Origin: Bacteroidota bacterium
GTDB taxonomy: Bacteria; Bacteroidota; Bacteroidia; Chitinophagales; Saprospiraceae
Assembly: GCA_017858735.1 (NCBI GenBank)
Contig: JAFMBH010000010.1
Span: 1 to 64,000, forward strand
Direction of reading: 5' to 3'
Length of the DNA stretch: 64,000 nucleotides
This document shows, piece by piece, positions 26,204 through 34,341 of this stretch. Numbering within the stretch: position 1 is the first letter of the stretch; every line of letters starts with the position of its first letter. Position numbers and translations under genes: made by a program. Under the pieces are notes generated by a model that worked only from the letters and a program-made list of their open reading frames with translations, made no database searches and had not been told where the DNA came from.

Positions 26204-26233
26204 AAGGAGAGGTGTTTTTTTACACCTCTCCTT
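26204..26233 (+). terminator. Hairpin terminator/attenuator between susD and the glycoside hydrolase gene
   Basis: A perfect 12-bp stem (AAGGAGAGGTGT at 26204-26215, ACACCTCTCCTT at 26222-26233) with a 6-base T-rich loop is followed by TTT and AAAA. As it sits inside the locus, it may lower expression of the enzymes relative to susC-susD rather than end the unit. Confidence 0.75.
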
Positions 26234-26249
26234 TTTAAAATAAAATGCT

Positions 26250-27647
26250 ATGCGTATTTTCTTAATTTTATTTTTGATTCTTTTTGGGACTGATTTTTTG
26301 CTCGGCCAGGTATTAAAGGATTCAGTACAAACTAAAATATGGAGTAGAAATGCAAAAAGGGACATCGTTTTTAGTGATTGGGTGAATATGCCCGTAAGAA
26401 AGATATCCCATTTAGAAGGTTTTTCAATGCAAAATCCTAAAAAGGTCAATAGGTATGGAAGCCGAACGGACCTTTATGGAAATAAAACGGGCTTTTTTTA
26501 TAAAAAGAAAATAGGTAATCGATGGACGCTCTTTGATCCTTTAGGCGAAATCTATTATGAGGTTGGGGTAACCAGCTTAAGAACAGGGAAATCACCATTA
26601 AACAAGTTGGCCCTTACAACCCAATTTGGCACCGAACCGCAGTGGTTTTCTTCCACGGCGAGCCTGCTTCTTGATAATGGTTTTCATAGTATGGGGTCAT
26701 GGTCCGATGTTTTAGCCGCTAGAGAATATAACAAATCAGCCGTTGATCCCATCGTTTATTCTACGCAGTTAAGTGTTTTAAATGCGTTTAATGCCTTTAT
26801 CCGAAAAGAATTTCCTGAAAGGAAAATATCCAACATTATTTCTTTAGCCTTAGATCCCACCTTTCCCGCTTTTTGCGAAAAGCATCTTATGGAACAGGCA
26901 AAGTTTAAAGATGATCCACATCTGTTTGGTCATTTTTCTGATAATGAACTGCCTTTTTTAATCTCTACCTGGGAATCAATCATTTCCGCAGATAGTAAAG
27001 ATTTTGCCCTTATGGCTGCCATGCATTTTTTGGATTCTCTGAAAATAAATAAAATGGATATCACAAAGGCTCAAAAGGAGGTGTTTATAGCCTCCATCGC
27101 AGAAACGTATTTTAAGGTTGTCTCTTCTTCGTTAAAAAGGGTGGATCCAAATCATTTATATCTCGGTTGTAGAATTCATTCCAGTGCAAAAGAAAATATC
27201 GCCTTACTGCAGGTTGCTTCTAAATATGTAGATATTATGTCCATCAATTACTATGGTTACTGGGATCTAACAGAAAAATTGGCGACGCTTTGGAGTAAAT
27301 ATCTTCAAATTCCTTTCTTTATCACTGAATTTTATACCAAAGGGGATGATGTAGGTATGGGTAATATTTCAGGTGCAGGTTGGATTGTTAGAAATCAAAA
27401 AGATAGGGCGGCTCATTATGAAAATTTTGTGCTCAAATTATTGTCTAACAAACAATGTGTCGGTTGGCATTGGTTTCGCTATCAGGATAATGATCCAGCT
27501 GATCCATCTGCAGATCCTTCAAATAAAGATGCGAACAAAGGTATTGTGAATACGTCTTACCAACCTTATCTTGTTTTATTAGGAAAAATGAAGGAAATTC
27601 ATAGTCTTAAATTTCATTTGATTGATTATTTTGATAAAAAATTGTAA
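26250..27647 (+). CDS. Agarase-like clan GH-A glycoside hydrolase
   Basis: A 465-residue predicted secreted glycoside hydrolase with a signal peptide (~1-20, ending FLLGQ). Sequence blocks look like beta-agarase-type (GH50/GH86-like, TIM barrel) enzymes: RWTLFDPLGEIYYEVGVTSL, cut as RWTLFDPLGE, then GFHSMGSWSD, HFSDNELPF (likely acid/base E233 in DNE), YVDIMSINYYGYWD, FFITEFYTKG (likely nucleophile E360) and CVGWHWFRYQDNDP. No carbohydrate-binding module or type IX C-terminal domain is visible. It lies in the LacI-controlled sus locus, so it probably acts on the glycan taken up by that pair. Naming the substrate as agar would go beyond the sequence. Confidence 0.75.
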   Translation: MRIFLILFLILFGTDFLLGQVLKDSVQTKIWSRNAKRDIVFSDWVNMPVRKISHLEGFSMQNPKKVNRYGSRTDLYGNKTGFFYKKKIGNRWTLFDPLGEIYYEVGVTSLRTGKSPLNKLALTTQFGTEPQWFSSTASLLLDNGFHSMGSWSDVLAAREYNKSAVDPIVYSTQLSVLNAFNAFIRKEFPERKISNIISLALDPTFPAFCEKHLMEQAKFKDDPHLFGHFSDNELPFLISTWESIISADSKDFALMAAMHFLDSLKINKMDITKAQKEVFIASIAETYFKVVSSSLKRVDPNHLYLGCRIHSSAKENIALLQVASKYVDIMSINYYGYWDLTEKLATLWSKYLQIPFFITEFYTKGDDVGMGNISGAGWIVRNQKDRAAHYENFVLKLLSNKQCVGWHWFRYQDNDPADPSADPSNKDANKGIVNTSYQPYLVLLGKMKEIHSLKFHLIDYFDKKL

Positions 27648-27652
27648 AATAT

Positions 27653-29185
27653 ATGCGCAAGTTTAAATGGTTCGTTTTTTTTATCAGTTGCTCTTTTGTA
27701 AGTGATTCTTTTGCCCAGCGGTATAAAGATGTCATCTACGAACGTATTGATACCCTTTCTGATGTTCCATACCATCGCTCTGTGGGACTCTCAGGCCAAA
27801 TGCAGCAGCATTTGCTCGATGTTTATCTGCCGCCGCAACAGGATACCTCGATGAAAAGACCGCTAATGATTTTTATTCATGGGGGTGGATTTAGGAATAA
27901 TACAAAAGTAGGGGCGTTCAACGGATTGGTTTGTACAGGCTTAGCTCAAAGAGGTTATGTCGCTGCCTCTATCGATTACAGACTCGGTATTGACTCTTCT
28001 AATAGCGATGAGGCATACTTTGAAGCTTTTGTAAGAGCGGTTCAGGATGCAAAATCTGCGGTGAGATATTTAAAAGAAAATGCATTAGCCTTTAGAATAG
28101 ATACCGCTCAGGTTTTTATCATGGGAAGTTCGGCAGGGGCCATGACGGCATTGGGTGTAGCTTATTTAGACCAATATGAAGTGCCCGTTTCCATTTCTTC
28201 CAAATGGGGCTTATTGGATCCGGTAAAATCAAGTATTTCCACTAAGGTTCATGGCGTTGTAAATTGTTGGGGCGCACTGATCAATCTTTCCTTTATGAAG
28301 GAAGGAGATGTTCCCGTTTTTTCAGTTCATGGAGAAATGGACAAGACCGTACCCTTTGATTCTTCCTATTCGTGGCATGGTTTCAAATACGGAAGCCTTC
28401 CCATTTTTGAAAAAGCACTTAAATTGGGTTTGCCAACAGGGTACTTGCCGTTTCCTAATACGGGACATACCCTGGATAGTAAAAGGGAAAAGCAAGGCGC
28501 TGCCCTGAATGAAATAGTTCACTGGTTATTTACGCAATTGAAAAATAATAAATCGACGAGTAATGCAGGAATAAAAAGATTTGAAAAGGAAATCCTTGTT
28601 TTTGATAGCCTTAACAATGCTATAAACTATCCGGAGAATTCGGTGCTCGTCACAGGGAGCAGTTTTGTAAGGCTTTGGAAAAATGTGTCTGCCGATGTAG
28701 CTCCATTGTCGGTTATTCATAGAGGATATGGTGGGAGTAATATACCAGAAATGGCTTATTATATCGAGCGTATTGCCTTTCCACATAACCTGAAAGCAGT
28801 AGTCTTATATACAGGAAGTAATGATTTAACTGTTTCAAATAATGATAAATCACCGGTTCAGATTCTTGAAACTTTTAAGCAAATTATCCACACGCTTCGT
28901 AAAAAATTTCCAGAAATACCCATTATTTGGATTGAAATTTCGCCTTCTCCAAGAAGATGGAAAGTTTGGGATAAAATTGAGGAAACAAATACGCTCATTC
29001 GGGAATATTCATCCTCGCAGCCATTGTTGCACACCGTATCAGTTAAAAATGCTTTCCTTGATGAATCAAATCAGCCTATTGGTAAATATTTTGGTAAAGA
29101 TAACCTTCATTATAATGAGGAAGGATATGTGATTTGGGGAAATTCGCTGGCTCCTCAAATTCATAAAATATTGGATGTCAAATAG
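27653..29185 (+). CDS. Two-domain esterase: alpha/beta-hydrolase fused to SGNH (GDSL-like) hydrolase
   Basis: A 510-residue secreted protein (signal peptide ~1-21, SFAQ) with two different hydrolase folds. Residues ~45-295 form an alpha/beta-hydrolase: oxyanion HGGG at 76-79, nucleophile elbow GSSAG with S160, probable acid D230 (HGEMDKTVP) and His272 (NTGHT). Residues ~325-505 form an SGNH hydrolase: block I VTGSSFVRLW (S337), a Gly in GYGGSN, block III TGSND (N390) and block V DNLH (D483, H486). Both sets of catalytic residues look complete. It probably removes acetyl or other acyl groups from the glycan attacked by the adjacent hydrolase, 5 bp upstream. The fusion is unusual. Confidence 0.88.
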   Translation: MRKFKWFVFFISCSFVSDSFAQRYKDVIYERIDTLSDVPYHRSVGLSGQMQQHLLDVYLPPQQDTSMKRPLMIFIHGGGFRNNTKVGAFNGLVCTGLAQRGYVAASIDYRLGIDSSNSDEAYFEAFVRAVQDAKSAVRYLKENALAFRIDTAQVFIMGSSAGAMTALGVAYLDQYEVPVSISSKWGLLDPVKSSISTKVHGVVNCWGALINLSFMKEGDVPVFSVHGEMDKTVPFDSSYSWHGFKYGSLPIFEKALKLGLPTGYLPFPNTGHTLDSKREKQGAALNEIVHWLFTQLKNNKSTSNAGIKRFEKEILVFDSLNNAINYPENSVLVTGSSFVRLWKNVSADVAPLSVIHRGYGGSNIPEMAYYIERIAFPHNLKAVVLYTGSNDLTVSNNDKSPVQILETFKQIIHTLRKKFPEIPIIWIEISPSPRRWKVWDKIEETNTLIREYSSSQPLLHTVSVKNAFLDESNQPIGKYFGKDNLHYNEEGYVIWGNSLAPQIHKILDVK

Positions 29186-29200
29186 TTTAATTAAAATAAA

Positions 29201-29230
29201 AAGCCCGGTTAATTTGCATTAGCCGGGCTT
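29201..29230 (-). terminator. Shared hairpin terminator between convergent sus modules
   Basis: Stem of 12 bp with one G-T pair (AAGCCCGGTTAA at 29201-29212, TTAGCCGGGCTT at 29219-29230). On the minus strand it is followed by TTTTTATTTTAA, a good T run, so it serves the minus-strand sus set best. On the plus strand the T run is weaker but the stem could still work. Confidence 0.85.
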
Positions 29231-29251
29231 CTTATATATAATATTTCCTGT

Positions 29252-29686
29252 TTATCTGATGGAAATATTCGTAGGACTTAAGGTTCTTCTTAAAGAAACC
29301 AGATTATTTGCCGTAACAGCCTCCACTTGTAAACTAAAGGATTTTCCCTTTTCGTTTGGTACCGTGTAAGGAACGGTGACAACATGTACCCTTTCCGTTG
29401 CTGAAAAATTAGGGACAAATGGAACACTTCTCACGAAATTATAGACGCCTGAAGTACCAATTCTTTGATAAAACTTCAACTCTTTAATGTCCGTATTTAA
29501 GGCTTGTGCCTTAATAGTCAGATTTAGGGTGCTGTTTGCTTCGGCACTCGAAGTGGGTGAAACCATGGATGAAACCCGGGCAACATCACCCACAATTTCG
29601 AATAAATCGTTCGTAGGATTATATTCCTTGTGACAGGCAGATAGGAGTATAATCAAAAGTATTAGAATATTATTTAGAATTTTCAT
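29252..29686 (-). CDS. Predicted lipoprotein at the end of the second sus set
   Basis: A 144-residue lipoprotein with Cys18 in LLSACHKEYNP. The mature part is Ser/Thr/Val-rich and looks like one immunoglobulin-like beta-sandwich (LNLTIKAQALNTDIKELKFYQR cut as LNLTIKAQALN and ELKFYQR, with HVVTVPYTVPNEKGKSF). Such small proteins often follow susD genes and may be surface glycan-binding or accessory subunits. It starts 20 bp after the susD stop and ends before the shared terminator. I do not recognise a named family. Confidence 0.7.
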   Translation of the reverse strand: MKILNNILILLIILLSACHKEYNPTNDLFEIVGDVARVSSMVSPTSSAEANSTLNLTIKAQALNTDIKELKFYQRIGTSGVYNFVRSVPFVPNFSATERVHVVTVPYTVPNEKGKSFSLQVEAVTANNLVSLRRTLSPTNISIR

Positions 29687-29706
29687 CGTTCAATACTGTT
29701 TAATAA

Positions 29707-31161
29707 TTAATTAAAAATCCACATCTTAACATCCAGGTCGCGAAAGTTTTGTGTTGCATTGTCTGAATTCCTGGATGTTTCTGAGGTGGGATAAACGGCT
29801 CTCTGAATCCACTTGCCTTTTAAATCTGGATTGTGGTTTGCCGGCAATGATAAACCTGGAAGTATGGTATTGCTATAATCATAGCGACGTAAATCGGTCC
29901 ATGCCTCAGGATTAAGAAAAAGGGCCTTGTATTTTTCGGAAATGATATGAGAAATAGTTAGGTTCTCCGCTCCAACCGCAATCTTAGGGTTAGACGTAAA
30001 GGCAGTAATATTTGCAGCGGACACCCCAATTTTAGTCATATTGGCTCTAATGCCGTCTAAGTAGGCATTGTAAGCATCGGGATTACCTTTTCCTCCGTTC
30101 TGTAAAAGTCTTACCTCCGCTTCAATAAACTTAGCTTCTGCATTGGTAATCATTTGCAGGGGAGCCAATAGACTGAAATTCCAACCAAAAAAATTGGTTC
30201 TGTCATTATAAACGGTCGTTGCTCCAGCACCTGTTCCAGGATTTGTTCCTTTAAACAAAGGATCAGCTGCAACATTTTTAAAGGCAAGTAGAGAAACCCT
30301 GGGGTCAACTACTTCTTGTATTGTGCCATTCATAAGATTCATGAATTGCCCGCCAAATGTGGTAGTTAGATTTCCTGTGTTATTGGCTAAGGCAATAGAA
30401 TGCCATGGACTGAAATTCCTGTCGGTATAAACCAGTTGGAAGTCTTCCGTATTTAATTTTATTCCTTTACTTAAAGCATCTAAAATAGCAGGATAAGCAG
30501 CAGCAGCGCCAGTTTTCTTTGCTGTGTGAAGCAGGTATCTTGCTTTTAGTGTTTGAGCAGTTTTCAACCAATGGCCTATATTTCCTCTGTAAACAATATC
30601 GTCGGTGCCTGGCTTGAATAAAGATTCAGTAGCGCTTAATTCAGTAATTGCTTCATTAAGAAGACGTTGAATGTCTTTGTACACCTCTTCCTGCGTGTCG
30701 TATTTTGGCGCGAAATCTGTCAATTGGTTATCTGAACTTTTATAAGGAATATTTTCCCATAGCGTCGTTGCTAAACCCAGATTGTAAGCAATAACTACTT
30801 TAGCCAATCCACTATAGTGTGGAGAATTGTTGCTGTTTGCTTTCTTAATCATTGCATTGGCATTGGGTATAATATTTAAATATAGATTAACCCAAACACC
30901 GTCAAAAGTACTTCTTAGGTGCGAATCAGTACCAGAAGCAACCAAACTGCCTATCTGCTGAATATAAGAGCTGCTTACAGACGCAGCACTTTGCGTAGAA
31001 TTGGCTGAGAAAAACAAAATGGTAGGCGTCAAGGTGTTCAAACTTGCGTCATTTGTTTTATTGGGATCAATGTTAGTGTCACCACCAATGTAGCTTTCAC
31101 AGTTAGTTACCGTCAATATAAGCGCTAACCAAATTATTTTTTGCAAAAATTTATTTTTCAT
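29707..31161 (-). CDS. SusD-like lipoprotein (SusD-like family 2 type)
   Basis: The lipoprotein partner of the adjacent SusC. The start at 31161 (MKNKFLQ) is chosen over the Met codons at 31170 and 31167 because it leaves a compact lipoprotein signal ending with Cys21 (TVTNCESYIGGD). It has ~484 residues. The early part (YIGGDTNIDPNK), the helical pairs and the C-terminal block YKALFLNPEAWTDLRRYDYS are characteristic of the SusD-like_2 group, which differs from classic SusD. Members of that group are found with SusC transporters for diverse solutes, not only glycans. The gap to the SusC gene is about 30 bp, so it is one operon. Confidence 0.9.
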   Translation of the reverse strand: MKNKFLQKIIWLALILTVTNCESYIGGDTNIDPNKTNDASLNTLTPTILFFSANSTQSAASVSSSYIQQIGSLVASGTDSHLRSTFDGVWVNLYLNIIPNANAMIKKANSNNSPHYSGLAKVVIAYNLGLATTLWENIPYKSSDNQLTDFAPKYDTQEEVYKDIQRLLNEAITELSATESLFKPGTDDIVYRGNIGHWLKTAQTLKARYLLHTAKKTGAAAAYPAILDALSKGIKLNTEDFQLVYTDRNFSPWHSIALANNTGNLTTTFGGQFMNLMNGTIQEVVDPRVSLLAFKNVAADPLFKGTNPGTGAGATTVYNDRTNFFGWNFSLLAPLQMITNAEAKFIEAEVRLLQNGGKGNPDAYNAYLDGIRANMTKIGVSAANITAFTSNPKIAVGAENLTISHIISEKYKALFLNPEAWTDLRRYDYSNTILPGLSLPANHNPDLKGKWIQRAVYPTSETSRNSDNATQNFRDLDVKMWIFN

Positions 31162-31193
31162 TATCATCAATTTCTGTTTTCAAAATGGGTTTA

Positions 31194-34100
31194 TTAAAAT
31201 CCAATATTAAGGTTGAAATTTATATTTCGCGTATTAGGCGTATTTCTGCCTGTAAACCCAACAAGGTTAGAACCAGAACCAAAAGCAAGCGCCTCAGGGT
31301 CATAACCTCTGAAAGGAGTTGATAAAAAGACATTACTAGCTGAAATACCCACTCTGGCGGAGGAAATAGCTTTTCCAAACAAAGATTTTGGTAAACTGTA
31401 AGAAAGATTAATATTTCTAATTCTAAACCATGAAGCGTCTTGCAGATTGAAGGAATGATGCGCATTTATTCCAAAAGCACGATAAGTATTTTCATCTACA
31501 ATAACAGGGGTGGTGTTGACTTTACCATCTGCGGTAACACCATTCCATACTGTCATAACGTTTCTGTCTCCTGTTAACAATGCAGTACCATTCCTTATTG
31601 CATTCATTTCCATAAGATCTACCATATCACCACCTTGTCTTACTTCAAGTAATACATTTAAAGTCAGACCTTTGTAAGATAAAGTATTGTTTAAACCACC
31701 AAACCAATCCGGTAAGGCATTACCAAGTTTGATATATTTACTTTGATCTAAAGCAGGTAAGCCATTGGTACCTATCAGGACTTCTCCCTTTTCATTTCTC
31801 CGCCAATCGTAAGCGTACATGTCGCCCATAGAACCTCCTTCTACGATTCTTAAAGCAGATCTTCCCTGGTTATAAAAGGTAATTTCCTTTAGATTTTCCG
31901 GCATAGATACAACATTGTTGCGTATTCTTGTCCAGTTAATGTCAATGTCCCAGCGGAATTTTCCTTTTAAGGGACTAAAACCGAGAAGAACCTCAACGCC
32001 TTTGTTCACAATCAAGCCAGCATTGGTTGTATATCTGGAATATCCTGTTACGTTACTAACGGGCACATCGATGATTTGATTTTTACTATTTCTTACAAAA
32101 TAATTCGCTTCTAATGAGATCAGATTATTTAGGAAATTAGCCTCAATTCCAACTTCTGACTCAGTGGTAAGTTCTGGCAATAAATTGAAATTACCTATGT
32201 CAAGGTCTCTTCTAAAGCCGCCTATCGTGCCAAAAGGAAAGCCGGGTACTGGTGCAAAATAAGAACCAATCTGATAAGGAGAGGCGTCTTTACCTACCTG
32301 AGCAACAGACCCCCTAAGTTTCATAAAACTGAAAAATGCATTGTCTTTTAGTAAGGTATTACTTACTATGTAGGATACACTCGCCGATGGGTAGAAGAAA
32401 GATCTGTTATCGGCAGGTAAGGTAGATGACCAGTCATTTCTACCTGTGAAGTTGAGATATAAATAATCTTTATAGTCAATTCTCGCGTCAGCAAATACCC
32501 CAACAATTCTTCTTAAGGAATTTGATTTACGGATAAACGCGTTAGATGTATTTAGAATGTTGTAAAAACCAGGGGCTATGAAGCCTTCACCACGAGCACC
32601 TAAGTTTTCACCCTGAATATCAGTGATGGTATTGCCTAAAGTAACATTTATTCCTAAATCTTCATTGATCTTGTGATTTGCCGTTAATATAAAGTTGGAG
32701 TTAAGTTCCATTGAATTGATGGTCTCCTCGGTAATAAATCCACGAACCTGCGTACCCAAATCTAAATCTGGAGGAACAATCCTTGAACGCCTGTCATTAT
32801 AATAATCTGCAGTAATTTGATAGCGCGCTGATAACCATGAATTAAATTTATAATTCAGATTCATATCTCCGTAAACTCTGTTGACATTGGTATTTAAAGG
32901 ACTGCTTTCAGCCATATATCTCGGATTATCAATGGTTCCCGCCGTGATATTCTTTTGTGTACCATCTGCTTTTAGGTAATCATTTACATCAAAAGAAGGC
33001 GACCAGTAGGAGAGAGAGCTATAAATGGATTTATCACCAGACGCTGGATTAACGCCCTTAGAGTTAGCATAATTTATCTGTCCACCAACACTTAATTTAT
33101 CTGACATTTGATGAGTAGCCGATAATTTAGCAGTAACCCTCTGAAAACTAGTATTATAGGTTATACCCTCATTGTTAAAGAAAGAGGCGGAGGTTAAGAA
33201 ACTGGTTTTATCAGAACCACCTGAAAAACTAAGGGAATGATTTGCTGTAGTTCCCTGTCTGAAAAAATCTCTGAAATGTTGATAAAAAGGGTCGCCAGGC
33301 AGGGATGGAGGTCCAAATTGCTGGAAAACAGGAATGGAACCTGTTCTGGCTAATCCATTGATTCCATGTGAATAAACCTCTTGAAGTAAAGGTACCTTAT
33401 CCACTTCCTGGACACCATAACTAGTGGAATAATTTATAGCCGTTTTTCCCGCTTTTCCTTTTTTTGTCGTAATGATTACAGCACCATTAGACGCTCTTTG
33501 ACCGTATAACGCAGTAGCCGCCGCACCTTTTAATATGTTGATACTTTCAATGTCGTCATTGTTTATATCAGCCGCACGGTTCGTGTTCATGAATTGTTCA
33601 TTGCTGTTAACCGCGTTTGTTCCAACAGATGGAAGTACATTTCCTGCATTGGTTGCATTGCTAATAATGATGCCATCTACTACAAATAAAGGCTGATTAT
33701 CATTACTTCCACTTATGGAGTTGATACCTCTAATGTTAATATTTGCACCAGCACCAGGAGAACCACCGGCACTATTAATAGTAACACCCGCTACTTTTCC
33801 TTGCAGTGCATTCACCACGTTAGGTTGGCTGGACTGCATAAGTACCTCAGCCGTTACTTTTTGTGATCCATAGCCGAGAACCTTTTTCTCTTTCGCTATA
33901 CCGAAAGAGGTAACGACCACCTCATCAAGGGTCCTTCCTGCATCCAGGCTGACATTGATGATTAATTGACCGTTGATTGCGGCCTCTAATTTTTCGAATC
34001 CCACATAACTAAATTCCAAAGTACCATTCGCAGGTGCATTGGCTAAGGTATAATTACCCTCTAAATCTGTTGTGGTTCCAATGGAAGTTCCCTTGATGAT

Positions 34101-34226
34101 AACGTTAACGCCTATTAAGGGCTCGTCATCCATACTTGATACTACCTTCCCTGAAACATTGACGTTTTGCCCTGATAGTTGTGTCACTAAGGCAAAAGCT
34201 AAAATGAATGGTAAAATAAACTTCAT
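31194..34226 (-). CDS. SusC/RagA-family TonB-dependent outer-membrane transporter (second copy)
   Basis: A 1010-residue SusC-type transporter. Signal peptide ~1-19 (QLSGQ), CarboxypepD_reg-like domain (~23-100: VSGKVVSSMDDEPLIGVNV), TonB-box region LDEVVVTSFGI, and a plug with the motif INILKGAAATALYGQRASNG. The barrel ends with RNINFNLNIGF. It differs from the copy at 21526-24480 in plug and barrel sequence (ADINNDDIESI versus the other's ADIESI), so it is not a recent duplicate. It heads a susC-susD-lipoprotein unit and points toward the LacI-controlled unit. No regulator or glycan enzyme is adjacent on its strand, so its substrate is open. Confidence 0.95.
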   Translation of the reverse strand: MKFILPFILAFALVTQLSGQNVNVSGKVVSSMDDEPLIGVNVIIKGTSIGTTTDLEGNYTLANAPANGTLEFSYVGFEKLEAAINGQLIINVSLDAGRTLDEVVVTSFGIAKEKKVLGYGSQKVTAEVLMQSSQPNVVNALQGKVAGVTINSAGGSPGAGANINIRGINSISGSNDNQPLFVVDGIIISNATNAGNVLPSVGTNAVNSNEQFMNTNRAADINNDDIESINILKGAAATALYGQRASNGAVIITTKKGKAGKTAINYSTSYGVQEVDKVPLLQEVYSHGINGLARTGSIPVFQQFGPPSLPGDPFYQHFRDFFRQGTTANHSLSFSGGSDKTSFLTSASFFNNEGITYNTSFQRVTAKLSATHQMSDKLSVGGQINYANSKGVNPASGDKSIYSSLSYWSPSFDVNDYLKADGTQKNITAGTIDNPRYMAESSPLNTNVNRVYGDMNLNYKFNSWLSARYQITADYYNDRRSRIVPPDLDLGTQVRGFITEETINSMELNSNFILTANHKINEDLGINVTLGNTITDIQGENLGARGEGFIAPGFYNILNTSNAFIRKSNSLRRIVGVFADARIDYKDYLYLNFTGRNDWSSTLPADNRSFFYPSASVSYIVSNTLLKDNAFFSFMKLRGSVAQVGKDASPYQIGSYFAPVPGFPFGTIGGFRRDLDIGNFNLLPELTTESEVGIEANFLNNLISLEANYFVRNSKNQIIDVPVSNVTGYSRYTTNAGLIVNKGVEVLLGFSPLKGKFRWDIDINWTRIRNNVVSMPENLKEITFYNQGRSALRIVEGGSMGDMYAYDWRRNEKGEVLIGTNGLPALDQSKYIKLGNALPDWFGGLNNTLSYKGLTLNVLLEVRQGGDMVDLMEMNAIRNGTALLTGDRNVMTVWNGVTADGKVNTTPVIVDENTYRAFGINAHHSFNLQDASWFRIRNINLSYSLPKSLFGKAISSARVGISASNVFLSTPFRGYDPEALAFGSGSNLVGFTGRNTPNTRNINFNLNIGF

Positions 34227-34341
34227 ACTGAATAAATGTTTGATTAGTTAAAATCGTTGAAATGTAATAAGTTGAATGCCTTGGTAAAACAAATCACTTA
34301 CGTAATTAAAAGTAATACTTTCGATGTAATTATTACCAAAG

